Positions 1 through 10,632 of a DNA stretch of 64,000 nucleotides are shown piece by piece. Under the pieces are notes generated by a model. The model ran no database searches, was not told the DNA's origin, and worked only from the letters and a program-made list of their open reading frames with translations. The translations under genes and the position numbers were made by a program. Each line of letters opens with the position of its first letter. The first letter of the stretch is position 1. Origin of the DNA: Nilaparvata lugens (Eukaryota > Arthropoda > Insecta > Hemiptera > Delphacidae); the NCBI RefSeq assembly GCF_014356525.2, contig NC_052513.1:45436819-45500818 (forward strand), written 5' to 3'.

Positions 1-435
1 GGATCGTCCAGGAATGAGATCAGCGGGCTCGCTTCGCTCGCCTGCATGTAGACCTCAGCGGAACCTCTGTACCGAATTCTGGACCCCAGACTGGATCGTC
101 CAAGAATGAGATCAGCAGACTCGCTTCGCTCGCCTGCATTTTTCATTTGAGCATTTCTATCATATGTTAGGACGATTCAGTCGGGGGCCGGACTAAACGT
201 CTGGCTAAACGGATATGGCGAGCGAAGCGAGCCTGACATTCCCAGGAATAGCTCTGATTGAAGTAGTAGTGCCCAATCAATTTTTCCGCGATAAATGCAT
301 TTAAATCCTCAACTTAATGCCAACCTGACAAAATTATTAATTTATTTACCAGTTAACAACTGTTTCGAAGATGTACTCTCTCTAGATTATAGTTCTATAT
401 TAACATATGGTATGGACATTTCAATTATAATTTTA
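1..435 (-). mobile_element. HEL1 Helitron fragment, 3' half, cut by window edge
   Basis: Positions 1-238 hold two copies of the GC-rich HEL1 3'-end motif (gcgagcgaagcgagc and its complement). Positions 239-435 hold part of the HEL1 body, which matches 661-860 closely by eye. Relative to the intact copy, bases around the CTAG terminus are missing at about 233-238. It abuts the next HEL1 head directly, so 1-1380 is a run of HEL1 units in the same orientation. Confidence 0.75.
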
Positions 436-660
436 CTAGCCGTCAGGCTCGCTTCGCTCGCCATATCCGTCTAGCCAGGAGGCTCCGCCCCCTGGACCCC
501 TGACTGGATCATCCAAGAATGAGATCAGCAGGCTCGCTTCGCTCGCCTGCATTTTCCATTTGAGCATTTTTATCATTATGTTAGGACAATCCAGTCGGGG
601 GTCCAGACTAAACGTCTGGCTAAACGGATATGGCGAGCGAAGCGAGCCTGACGGCTAGTA
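434..660. repeat. Palindromic HEL1 3' end
   Basis: The 227-bp GC-rich block reads tactagccgtcagg at its left edge and cctgacggctagta at its right edge. The complementary arms continue through the cgagcgaagcgag motif into cggatatgg. The Helitron 3' terminus is therefore present twice in opposite orientation, with a CTAG facing outward at each side. The same arrangement recurs at 22429-22647 and 31192-31383. Confidence 0.85.
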
Positions 661-1380
661 ATATGATATTCCCAGGATTGAAGTAGCAGTGCCCAATCAA
701 TTTTTCCGCGATAAATGCATTCAAATCTTCAACTTGGTGCCAACCTAACAAAGTCAACTCAACTTAATGCCAAGCTGACAAAATTATTAATTTAGTTGCC
801 AGTTAACAACTGTTTCGAAGAGGTACTCTATCCAGATTATAGTTCTATAGTAACATATGATATGAAAATTTCAATTATAATTAAGAGATTGGGAGAAAAA
901 GAATATACATGCTAAAATACGAACTTTAAACCCTTAAAAACAACCCTTAGAGTTAAAATATTGCCAAAAGATTTCTTAGTGTGCCTCTAAAGGGCCAACT
1001 GAACATACCTACCAAATTTGAACGTTTTTGGTCCGGTAGATTTTTAGTTATGCGAGTGAGTGAGTGAGTGAGTGAGTGAGTCAGTCAGTCAGTGAGTGAG
1101 TGCCATTTCGCTTTTATATATATAAAAGATAAAAGATATTGGAATAAGAAGAATATACATGCTGAAAGACAAACTTTGAATCCTTAAAAACCACCCTTAG
1201 AGTTAAAATATCGCCAAAAGATTTCTTAGTGCGCCTCTAAAGGGCCAACTGAACATACCTACCAAATTTGAACGTTTTTGGTCCGGTAGATTTTTAGTTC
1301 TGCGAGTGAGTGAGTGAGTGAGTCAGTCAGTCAGTCAGTCAGTCGGTGAGTGAGTGCCATTTCGCTTTTATATATATAGA
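436..1380 (-). mobile_element. HEL1 Helitron, with duplicated 5' part
   Basis: Read on the minus strand, the element starts with TC followed by TATATATATAAAAGCGAAATGG and a GAGT/GTCA tetranucleotide run (1305-1380). It repeats this 5' block once more (about 860-1125) and ends with the GC hairpin and CTAG at 436-439, followed by T. TC...CTAG with a 3' hairpin is the Helitron signature, and the CACTCA-type tandem block near the 5' end is common in non-autonomous insect Helitrons. No Rep/helicase coding is present. The base before TC is G rather than A, so the 5' copy may be internally rearranged. Confidence 0.75.
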
Positions 1381-1383
1381 CAA

Positions 1384-1743
1384 TAGTGAGGTCCACGTTA
1401 CAATGGCAGTGGAGAAAGATAGGAGAACAACGTTGCCGAACCTCTGTCTTGTCAATCAATGCCTTCTATAGACGGTAGTCTAGCTGATACAGGTCTATTG
1501 CTGTAATATTGACTGTTCATTCTTGTTTAAAATAATCATATTTTTCAATAATTTCATAATAAATTTTCATAGCTAAAAAGAAATATTTTGTTAACTAATG
1601 ATTAATTCAACATTGTTAAAAGACGATCTGGCAACAGAGCAAAGCGAGAAAGAGATAGCGACATCCGCATTGTTGAATGATAGACAAGAATAGCAACACC
1701 ATTGCTAATCAAACACTGCCATTATAACGTGGACCTCACTATA
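1384..1743 (-). mobile_element. MITE1 full copy
   Basis: Terminal inverted repeats tagtgaggtccacgtta (left) and taacgtggacctcacta (right) bracket about 360 bp without coding capacity. The internal order (TIR, ggagaaagataggagaac, then caaggatagcaacacc near the right TIR) defines the minus orientation used for the family here. It lies three bases from the HEL1 5' end. Confidence 0.9.
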
Positions 1744-1878
1744 GAATTACAAGTTTCATATTGGCTCGGAATATTCACGAAAAAGCCAGTGGAGTCCAGT
1801 AATGTATAAGCTGGAGATTCCCACCTATTATATCTAGGTTACAGACCAGAATGTTGCCTTATAAAAAAATCAGCACCT

Positions 1879-2012
1879 GTGAACGTGTCCGGTAAAGTAA
1901 AAATATAATTCCCATAAGCTCTAACAGGACTATTCATACTGGCTCGGCCGGGCTGAGTGTGAATAGTCCCATAAGAAGTAATGAGAATTATATCTGCACT
2001 TTACCGGACTCG
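1879..2012. repeat. Fold-back sequence, about 130 bp
   Basis: The arm gtgtccggtaaagt (about 1883) is answered by actttaccggactc (about 1998). Inside, ggactattcatac is answered by gtgaatagtcc around a ggctcggccgggctgag centre. It is probably a small fold-back MITE or a decayed inverted repeat. No second copy was seen in the window. Confidence 0.6.
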
Positions 2013-2026
2013 TTCACTGATACTGA

Positions 2027-2145
2027 TATGTGAGAATTCAGCTTCAATCTAGCTTTAAAGCTGAATTATCTGGTTCTCATACTGATATATGAGGATTCAG
2101 CTTTAATTCAGCTTTAAAGCTAAATTCTCAGGCTGAAAGCTCTCA
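2027..2145. repeat. Two-unit tandem repeat with internal hairpins
   Basis: Two units of about 58 bp, each beginning actgatat(a/g)tgag and containing attcagctt...agctttaaagct. Each unit also folds on itself because agctttaaagct is palindromic. Confidence 0.6.
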
Positions 2146-2496
2146 GGTCTATGACCTGAAGGCTCACACGTATTCCCCTCACTTTTAGCTAAATACCACC
2201 AGTCAAATATACTCAATTACCATTCGCCAAAACCAGACTAGCATTTGATAAACTACCGGAATACCGTTTGCCAAATCGAATATATTATTAAGGTGACTTG
2301 TAATTATGAAAATTGAAGATCGTGCACTAAACGTTTGGCTAGTCATGAAGTGGGGGCGTGTGTTATTTCCTATCGCTAGAAAGTGGATGAACTTTAAAAA
2401 TGTTTTATAAGCATTTCACTGGTCATGTCCTATATCATTCAACTTTCATACATATGTCACTATGTACACATGCATACTTGCAGCTCCTCGAGTCAT

Positions 2497-2700
2497 GAGT
2501 GAGAATTCATTCATTCATACAATAAGTACATCATGGAAATGATAGGGAGAGAAAAAATAAGGTAACCTTGTGCTATTCCTCTCCCAAATTTAGATAAGGC
2601 TACACATAGTCCGAAATAGGTCAAGTGTTGTAGTTGTTCACTCCACAAAATGTTCACAAAGTAGATTTTCAAATTTAGATGCTTCAAAACCAAAAATAGA
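2497..2700 (-). mobile_element. RET1 retroposon 3' end
   Basis: The left edge is an attcattcatt tail followed by acaataagtacatcat, then aaggtaaccttgtgctattc, then cacatagtccgaaatagg. The same order recurs at 6040, 12850 (inverted), 31655 and 33748. The simple tail at one end with a ragged other end fits a 5'-truncated SINE or LINE. No coding sequence and no Pol III boxes were recognised. Confidence 0.6.
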
Positions 2701-2945
2701 ACAGATATTTTACATTATTATCACTTGAATAGAGAAGATTTTCAAGGGAATTGTCTTAGAAATCAAATGAATAAGTGATATGATGACTTTTGAAAACATG
2801 GGTAGACTCTTCACATTACTATTGTATACCACTGATTACCACTATATATTACATAGGATTCATATAGAAGAGAGCTGAAGTCTAGAAGGTCGTCGGTCAG
2901 GATGGCAGAGCAAATTGAGAGATGAGAGGCTCTCTCTGACCAGAG

Positions 2946-3190
2946 GATTGGATTAGATTGAATTAGATTAGATTAGATTTCTTTATTCATGTATGTTACA
3001 ATATTTACTGAGGATGGAGAGAGGAGGCGCACCCAGCAATGCAGGATACCTATTTCTCATGCTCTAGGCCTCCTCGTTTCGAGTGATCAATGCTATGCAT
3101 TTAGATCATTACAAGCTCCATTTTCATAGTTTTTTCCAGAATTTGAGGGTGAAGTGTAAGAGAGGCCCTATCTTTCCCTCCCAGGTTTGG
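2946..3190 (-). mobile_element. Retroposon 3' end with TTAGA-type tail
   Basis: The left edge is a run of attaga-like pentamers (2949-2980), then tttctttattcatgtatg, then single-copy sequence. A short tandem tail next to a T/A-rich 3' end is typical of LINE 3' ends in insects. No reverse-transcriptase reading frame is visible, so the assignment rests on the tail only. Confidence 0.4.
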
Positions 3191-3551
3191 AAGAAGGCAG
3201 CAATTGAATTCAATCTAGAATTCCAATTTTAATTGAACTGTGACTCAATAGAAGGTGAATTTCAATCATCCTTTATCTTGCAAAGTTCATTGATTCTGCT
3301 TTGGCCAATAATAGCACTGGCTGCTTCTGACCGTAGACTTGGACAATGGAATTCCAATTTAAAAGCGGGCAATCCCCGGCATTCTTTCGACTCTGTTAAT
3401 ATATTATGAGTGGGCTTCCACTTGCTTTAGGCACTCTCAGTTCATAAATTCTTCATCACAATTCTGCAACTTGTGAGTTTGTTTGGAGATTTTTTTAATC
3501 TAAGGACCATGAGAAAACTTATAGATTGCTTTATTCTATGATCATACTACT
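3191..3551. other. Single-copy stretch, nothing recognised
   Basis: AT-rich sequence without an open frame of note, tandem structure or a match to families elsewhere in the window. Confidence 0.5.
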
Positions 3552-3720
3552 TATAGTAAGGTTCACGTTATTAATTCAGTGAATATGATACGACGGCACA
3601 GTTGTCAATTCTCTGTTACCATTGCCTTCTTTAGTGGATAATAGTGATTCATGTTTTCAGGTAGATCTGAAGCTATATTAATATTGTTGATTCTTGTTGA
3701 TAATTATGATAATGACCATT
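3552..3720 (-). mobile_element. MITE1, old diverged partial copy
   Basis: Starts with tatagtaaggttcacgtta, a decayed MITE1 TIR. It keeps the internal order attctctgttacc, attgccttctttag, gattcttgttgat in diverged form. The right half is missing. Confidence 0.6.
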
Positions 3721-4078
3721 GGAAATAACCCTCAAATATATTTTACAATCAAAATGAGTATGACACTGTAGTAGAGAAGAGTTATCACCTCACGAGGATT
3801 TATAATGTTATTAATAATGATAATATCGATATTATTGATCCAAGTAGGGTGAGGGATGAGGTCTCAACGCCTGCATAGAAAAACGCACCTTGAGAGAAGT
3901 TCAAAATAGTTTAGAGTAGAAGATTTGGAGCATAGATGAAATCTATATAATTATAAAAGCGAAATGGCACTCACTCACTCGCAAAACTAAAATTCTACCG
4001 GACCAAAAACGTTCAAATTTGATAGGTATGTTCAGTTGGCCCTTTAAAGGCGCACTAAGAACGGATTTGAAAAAATTT

Positions 4079-4545
4079 CCAAAGATACGCCCATAATCTG
4101 CGTTTTTTAGCGTTTTCTCATATCTATCGAGAACAAATGATCAGAAATTGTTCAAATTTAGTAAGAAGCTCATCTAGGGTGTGATAATGTTGTGTCAGGA
4201 GGAATTTGCAATAACGTCAAAGATACGACCGAAATTAGCGTTTTTTTTGCGCTTTCTCAGCTTTATCGAGAACAAATGAACAGAAATTGTTCAAATTTAG
4301 TACAGAAGCCAAGTTAGGGTGTAATAATCTTGTGTTAAAAGGAATTTGAAATAAGGCCAAAGATACGCCCAAAATCTGCGTTTTTCCAGCGTTTTTTGCG
4401 CTTTTTCAGCTTTATCGAGAACAAATGAACAGAAATTGTTCAAATTCATTACAGAAGCTCAGCAGGGGTGTAATAATATTGTGTTAGAAGGAATTTGAAA
4501 TAACGCCAAAGATACGCCCAAAATTAGCGGTTTTTGCGTTTTTTT
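4079..4545. repeat. 140-bp tandem repeat inside HEL1
   Basis: Units start at caaagatacg (4079, 4218, 4358, 4507) and carry gagaacaaatga and cagaaattgttcaaatt. There are three full units plus a start, and a further unit start lies at 5000 beyond an inserted segment. Each unit ends in a T-rich gcgtttttt tract. Confidence 0.8.
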
Positions 4546-4560
4546 TTTGTTTTTTATTTT

Positions 4561-4880
4561 ATTTATTTCATTGGCAATTACAGATCATAATTATAATGAA
4601 TATAATATGATTGGGAGAAGACAACAGGCATAGCTCAAAACTGTCTTCTCCCAAATTTTTTCAAATAAAAGTTTCAGAAAAGGATTCCACTTTCACTTCA
4701 AAAAGTCCAATTTCCACTTCAAAACTAATGACTAAACTAAAAATTTCGAATTTTGACATTAAAAAACTGATTAAAAACAAAAATATTTCACTCAAATCTC
4801 TACAAATTGGAAATTTTTGAGTAATTTTGCAAAATTTTAAGCCAGAAAAGAAACACAACTTCACTATTAGCACAGCTGAT
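4561..4880 (-). mobile_element. RET1-like insert within HEL1
   Basis: Splits the 140-bp tandem array. The order tttatttcattgg, aaatatgattgggagaag-like, aacaggc, cccaaatttt matches 51700-52035 and, more distantly, RET1 read tail-first. It is non-coding, and the exact boundaries are uncertain. Confidence 0.45.
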
Positions 4881-5212
4881 TAGACATTCTTTTCACTGTT
4901 CTTTCATCAAGTAATAAACGGAAAATGTTCAAATGTGGTACATAGGTTTGTTTAGGTAGGGTCTACAAATTTTGTGATGAGGTGACTTTAATATTTCATC
5001 AAAGATACGCCCAAAATCAGCGTTTTTCCTACGCTTTTCTGCGTTTTCTCAGTACTTTGACTTTCTGATGGAATGAAGCATGCTCAAATGAAAAATGCAG
5101 GCGAGCGAAGCGAGCCCGCTGATCTCATTTTTGGACGATCCAGTCGGGGGTCCAGGGGGCGGGGCCCCCTGGCAAGACGGATATCGCGAGCGAAGCGAGC
5201 CTGACGGCCAGT

Positions 5213-5411
5213 TAATATAATAGATTGGTTCCTTCATGGTTGGAACAACTGAAGTTCTAAGGACAAATCTAATTCCTTCTTCATATCCATACCCTGTTAA
5301 CTCTATATTTTGAATTATATCACCATTACTGATAAAGAGCAAATCCCCAAGAGGGAAAGTTGATCCTAAAACATCACACAATTCGTGGACTCTCAGTAAT
5401 GCCGATCTCAC
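5213..5411 (-). CDS. Coding-like open frame next to HEL1, family unknown
   Basis: On the minus strand about 66 codons read without a stop from 5411 toward 5213, then run into the HEL1 3' end, where the frame continues through Helitron sequence. The host-side peptide includes LLRVHELCDVLGSTFPLGD and ELTGYGYEEGIRFVLRTS. It has a balanced composition, unlike the low-complexity frames nearby. I do not recognise the family, and no signal peptide or membrane segment is evident. It could be an exon interrupted by the Helitron, a captured gene fragment, or chance. No splice site was established. If the Helitron is removed in thought, the frame stays open only about a dozen further codons. Confidence 0.22.
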
Positions 5412-5509
5412 AGTTACGATCTTGCAGTGGCGATCTTACAGTTACGTAAATGAACAAGCAAGCCTATACCAGCATTGACGAGTGATTTACAGAGCTTAGA
5501 CTTAGTTGC

Positions 5510-5690
5510 ACCTATAGAAGGATACAGGTCGATCGAGTGGGCTTATTTCCATCTATATACAGAAGGCTATAGGTCGATCAAGTAGGCTTATTTCCATCTA
5601 TATACAGAAGGCTATAGGTCGATCAAGTATGCTTATTCCCATCTATATTCAGAAGGCTATAGGTCGATCAAGTAGGATTATTCTGTTCTT
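5510..5690. repeat. 45-bp tandem repeat, four units
   Basis: The motif aggtcgatcaagtaggctta recurs at 5526, 5571, 5616 and 5661, separated by tttccatctatatacagaag. Units differ by a few substitutions. Confidence 0.85.
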
Positions 5691-5738
5691 GATTGTATTT
5701 CAGTTTTCATTTCAAGACAAAGATTTGTGAGAGGAGTT

Positions 5739-5760
5739 TATAGTGAGGTCCACGTTATTA
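5739..5760 (+). mobile_element. Solo MITE1 terminal repeat
   Basis: Tatagtgaggtccacgttat is followed at once by unrelated sequence, so only one terminus of a MITE1 remains. Orientation cannot be told from the TIR alone. Confidence 0.7.
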
Positions 5761-6039
5761 TCGGTTCGGGATAGAAATAATTATCTTCTTTAGCATTGCA
5801 GTTAGCAGTAGCAGATGGTAATATAGGTTACAATAAATTTATTGATAACAGCTATTTGTTGTTTATTGTTCAACTACAAAGTCGGAAGGTGCTTGATTTT
5901 GTTGAGAGATGATATTGAATAATCAGTTCATTTTGAACAGTAGCCTATGTTGAATAGAACAACCCATTTTTCCACTTATTGAATAGATAAGTGTTAGTGA
6001 CAATTTCAAGTTGTTTCTAATCAATAGATTTTTATTTTA
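5761..6039. other. Single-copy AT-rich stretch
   Basis: No open frame or repeat structure recognised. Confidence 0.45.
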
Positions 6040-6490
6040 TTTGTTATTGATTCATACAATATAGTGCATCCATTATCACAATGAGAGAAAAAGTAAGGTA
6101 AGCTTGTGCTATTCCTCTCCCAAATTTAGATAAGGTTACACCTTAGAGAAACCATAGCATAAGTAGATATCACATGGTATAGGGCATTTATGTCGCAACT
6201 TTTACTGTTATCTCTAGCTGATAGTCCACGTAGTTCTTTCCTGTGAAGCTTTATGACGCTGGTAGTCTCTCATATTGTGCCGTTCATACACTCTTACCCG
6301 GTCAAAACAGTGAAAATCGACAATAATCGACAGTAATCGGTTTGAGATAACAGTAAAAGTTGCGACATAAACGCCCTATACCATGGGATATCTACTTACG
6401 CTACTGTTTCTCTATGGTTACACATGGTCGAAATAAGTTAAGTCTGGTTCACTCCACGAAATTTTCAGTCATTAAATATTTTCACAAATA
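6040..6490 (-). mobile_element. RET1 copy split by MITE4
   Basis: Tail side attgattcatacaatatag at 6048, then gtaagcttgtgctattcctc, then caaatttagataaggttaca. After the MITE4 insert it resumes with ggttacacatggtcgaaat and ends near 6490. The interrupted order matches RET1 at 2497-2700. Confidence 0.7.
6142..6415. mobile_element. MITE4 (CATAGAGAAAC termini), 8-bp TSD
   Basis: A 274-bp insertion in RET1, flanked by the direct repeat ggttacac (6134-6141 and 6416-6423). Long imperfect TIRs run from c(a/t)tagagaaac through agtagatatc and catggtataggg. An 8-bp TSD fits hAT-like or P-like transposases; the superfamily is not settled. Non-coding. A second copy with its own 8-bp TSD is at 38707-38980. 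Confidence 0.88.
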
Positions 6491-6849
6491 TTAATACAAC
6501 ATAAATTCGGTGATAATACTGATGGATTCGTTGGATTGTTCATTTCTCACTAACTTGTTGTTAATTAGGCCTACAATTGCTTGGGAATTAAGTGATGTGG
6601 AAGGTGTTAGAGCATGGATTAATAGCGGAACACCTTTTTGTTCCAAGCTAACAGGCCGTTAAATTCAATTAATTCTTCGCGTGTTTTTCGAGCCTCCAGT
6701 AAGACAAACTGTTTACGGCGAAGAAGGTATGCGCTAGCTATAAGAACAACTACTGTAGTGGAGATTATAAGATAATCACTTCCTAGCATTGCACTTGTTT
6801 GTTGTGTGTTACACTTATATGCTGAATTGTTCTTCAATGCTCTCCTATC

Positions 6850-6925
6850 AGTTTGGTAGAGAGTTAGTGGGGAGGATATTTTTAATATTCTTTCCGAAGA
6901 ATGGACAGAGTCATGTTCCAATTAA
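6850..6925. mobile_element. RET3 fragment
   Basis: The stretch ggtagagagttagtggggag followed by gatatttttaatattctt is also found at 26820-26875, in front of a duplicated LINE-type 3' end. Only this short block is shared. Confidence 0.5.
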
Positions 6926-7020
6926 ATTTCAAAGAACTAGAAAATTTAACACAAAATAAAATAAAGAGAAAAATATCTACGCGTATCTTTCAAAGCATCC
7001 TATCATTCTTCAATCTATTT

Positions 7021-8046
<1,026 letters not shown>

Positions 8047-8105
8047 AATTATAATTCAAAGATAGGATTTAGATTGTTTGAAATTCAAATTATATATCTT
8101 CTTCT

Positions 8106-8336
8106 TCATGTACCTGTCTGCTTCCAGACGTTGGCTACCATGGTGGCTAGTTTGACCCTATCCACAGCTGCACCAAACAATTCCGCGGTGTTCATTGAGA
8201 ACCAGGCTCTCAAATGTTTCAGCCATGAAATTCTTCTTCTGCCGACTCCTCTCCTTCCCATTACGAGATCATAACGGTGTGGGTTTCTCATAATATGCCC
8301 CAAGTATTGCAACTTTCTCGCTTTTATAGTATTTAG
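8106..8336 (-). pseudogene. LINE reverse-transcriptase C-terminal fragment
   Basis: On the minus strand a frame of about 75 codons ends at a stop (8106). It contains the block LQYLGHIMRNPHRYDL, then GRRGVGRRRISWLKHLRAWF and AAVDRVKLATMVANV. This arrangement (YLGHIMR, a basic RRRISWLK run, then an R/K-rich C-terminus) is what I know from the C-termini of insect non-LTR retrotransposon polyproteins (RTE/CR1-like endonuclease-reverse transcriptases). The polymerase and endonuclease domains are missing, so this is a 5'-truncated dead copy. It directly follows the end of the REP1 copy. The first codons around 8312 are not a real start. Confidence 0.72.
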
Positions 8337-8564
8337 TGAATTGGTAGATTATATATACTGTAATCATATTTACGAAGATAAACAACGGTGACTTATTTGC
8401 ATCCATGTGTTACAAGTCTTGAATGTAACGAATAAGACTGTCTCCAGATGTACTCTTCTATTTCATTATCCATGACGAAAAGCTATAATAGAAAATTATA
8501 GTTAATTATTCGTTTTTTAACTATTATTGATGACGCTTTTGTAAAGTTTGACAGTCAATAATTA
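8337..8564. other. AT-rich stretch, nothing recognised
   Basis: No coding or repeat match beyond local AT-rich inverted patches. Confidence 0.45.
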
Positions 8565-8770
8565 TAGTTGAAACACTATAGTTTTTAATATGAAAACTTT
8601 ATAGTTGAAAAACGTTTTTCATATAAATATAGTTTTCAATATAAAAACTTTATAGTTGAAAAACGTTTTTCATATAAATATAGTTTTTAATATAAAAACT
8701 TTATAGTTGAAAAACGTTTTTCATATAAATATAATTTTTCATTTAAAAACTAAATAGTTGAAAAACGACG
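8565..8770. repeat. 51-bp tandem repeat, about four units
   Basis: Ctttatagttgaaaaacg recurs at 8597, 8648 and 8699, followed by tttttcatataaatata. Each unit carries the small hairpin gaaaaacgtttttc. Confidence 0.85.
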
Positions 8771-9097
8771 TCTGGAGATGTTGTAGCTACAGAGTACAGA
8801 TTCTATGCTCAGATTCTATGCTCTCCCGTTGTAGCCAGAACAACCTGTGGCTTATATGCTGTTTTCTGCCTGAATAATCTTGTATTCTGATGTATAATTC
8901 ACCTGTAGACGTGAGAATATTTGTACGGGAAGGGCGTGACTCAGTGGTTGTGTAAACCCCGCCTACCAAACGTGAGCTAAACTTAGCTCAACTCGTAAAT
9001 AACACTGAGATTTACGATCCTTATGTATTTGGTAGACCTTCTCTAGTAGGCTACAACAGGTGAGTTAGAACTATAGAGGCACTGATAACCCACATGC
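8771..9097. other. Single-copy stretch
   Basis: Mixed composition, a 60-codon minus-strand frame without recognisable motifs, no repeat match. Confidence 0.4.
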
Positions 9098-9470
9098 TAT
9101 AGTGAGGTCCACGTTATAATGACAGTATTTCATCAACATTAGTATTGCTTTCCTTGTCTAACATTCGACAAAACAGATAGCGCTATCCTTATTTACCTCC
9201 GCAGCTTTGCAAGATCATTTTTCCAAGAGTGTATAAATATAAATATTTTTACTAACAAAATATCTAATCTCAAATGTGGAAATTTATCAAGAAAAGTATA
9301 CTGTATTGGTGGATAAAATATAATTGACTATTTTCAAGAAGAATGAATAGTTGATATTGAATCTGATACACCGGTATCAGTTATCCTCTATAGAATGCAG
9401 TGGCAAGGCAGAGAATCGGAACACTGTTCTCCTATCTTTCTCCACTGTCATTTTAATGTAGACCTCACAA
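9098..9470 (+). mobile_element. MITE1 copy
   Basis: Left TIR tatagtgaggtccacgttat at 9098. Right TIR is decayed (tgtcattttaatgtagacct then cac). The interior follows the family order, with gatagcgctatcc, accggtatcagtt and aaggcagagaatcgg. Confidence 0.88.
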
Positions 9471-9539
9471 CATTGTGACCTCCTATACCCTTCAATTCAT
9501 CCTACAGAAGATCAAACAAAGATTGGATCTCTGTGCAAC

Positions 9540-9697
9540 CGGCCCGGTTGCACAAAAGCCGGTTAAATTTTAACCGTAATTAATTCCAGGAGAACCAATA
9601 TTAGAGAAGGCGGTTTTGAAAAGACGTCTTCTCTGATTTTTGTTCTCGTGGAATTAATCACGGTTAAAATTTAACCAGCTTTTGTGCAACCAGCACT
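9540..9697. mobile_element. MITE3 fold-back element
   Basis: Ggttgcacaaaagccggtta at the left and taaccagcttttgtgcaacc at the right form arms that also include taattccaggagaacc and its complement. About 158 bp, non-coding. Related copies at 32328, 52389 and 63613; partial ones at 28115 and 49566. Confidence 0.88.
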
Positions 9698-9899
9698 AAA
9701 TGTATCGAACACAGATTCAACGATAGTCTCTAAAAAATAACTGCAAGGGAAATGATCAAATTCAAACACGCTTGAAATTCACATTTTTGAGTTCACTATC
9801 TTTCCATAAATCTATTCTCCTCATTACCATAGATAAAAGGAAGCATAAGAAGATATCCCAAGGTATAGGTTGTTCAAGTCCCAAATGTCAAGCCGATTT

Positions 9900-10100
9900 C
9901 TTGTTAACTCAAGCCGATTACTGTCGACTACTGTCTATTATTACTGTTTTGACCGGGTGTGAGTGTAGGCACGGCACAGTTTGAGAGACCTCCAGCGTCG
10001 CATAGTTTTACGGAAAACAAACTATTGGCTTGGGTTAACATTGAAAATTTGAACATAAACGCCCTGGATATCATCTTGTGGTCTCTTTTCTCTACGGTAT
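9900..10100. mobile_element. MITE4, degenerate copy
   Basis: Shares in order ccgattactgtcgac, ttttgaccgggtgtgagtg, gagacctccagcgtcgca and aaacgccctggatatc with the right part of MITE4 read on the other strand. The termini are eroded. Confidence 0.5.
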
Positions 10101-10546
10101 TACGAGACTGTGTAGTTCTGAACAGGTAATCTTTATTGCTTTTCATAGAGATTTTGAGCAACATAAACGCTCCCTTTATGTATCTCACAAGAACTGGTAA
10201 TGCCATAATTATTATCAATTGGTAACTTTGTACAATTGAACCGGTTGGTATAAGAGTAGCCTAGCTTTGAACAAGTTTACTCCCGACAATTTTCGATAGA
10301 TTTATATCTCAATTACGATTTTTATCTTTACGAGCGATTGTTAAGTTTTCACTCAAACAACGATCGGTTTATGAGCAGTATGGTACAGCTATAGCTGTCA
10401 TGAAACAGTGATGCAATGATGCGGCATGGTATGAGCGTTATCGGTTTTGACAAGTGAACCATAGAAAGTGCAGGATAATTTTGATCACTTATCAGCTCTG
10501 ATATTGAAAATAGAAATTCTAAGTTAAAAATAAGGGAGTGATTTAG
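10101..10546. other. Single-copy stretch
   Basis: No gene, repeat or strong secondary structure recognised. Confidence 0.45.
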
Positions 10547-10632
10547 GGCCGGTTTCCGAGCTCGGGATTTAGCTAAGTTCTAGATTTTAAACAGATGGAG
10601 TCAGAAAATTCGCTTTTCGAAACGGGGCGTAG
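10547..10632. mobile_element. MITE6, one terminal repeat only
   Basis: Gggccggtttccgagctcgg through gtcagaaaattcgc and cgaaacgggg matches the TIR of the full MITE6 at 31768-32128. The opposite terminus is absent downstream. Confidence 0.7.

Larger units (their letters stand above)
3952..5211 (+). mobile_element. HEL1 long variant Helitron
   Basis: The 5' end is A|TCTATATAATTATAAAAGC followed by gcgaaatggcactcactcac and the HEL1 block ccggaccaaaaacgttcaaa. The 3' end is the GC hairpin and CCAG (mutated CTAG) at 5208-5211, followed by T. The 1260-bp element has an unrelated body: a 140-bp tandem repeat, a RET1-like insert and one more repeat unit at 5000-5045. Its 3' terminus touches the reading frame at 5213-5411. 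Confidence 0.75.

Noticed and set aside
6619..6921. 100-codon minus frame with one hydrophobic segment (YLIISTTVVVLIASAYLL)
   Set aside because: A membrane-like helix alone is weak, and the first third lies in the RET3 repeat block. No family recognised and no splice sites, so not called a gene.
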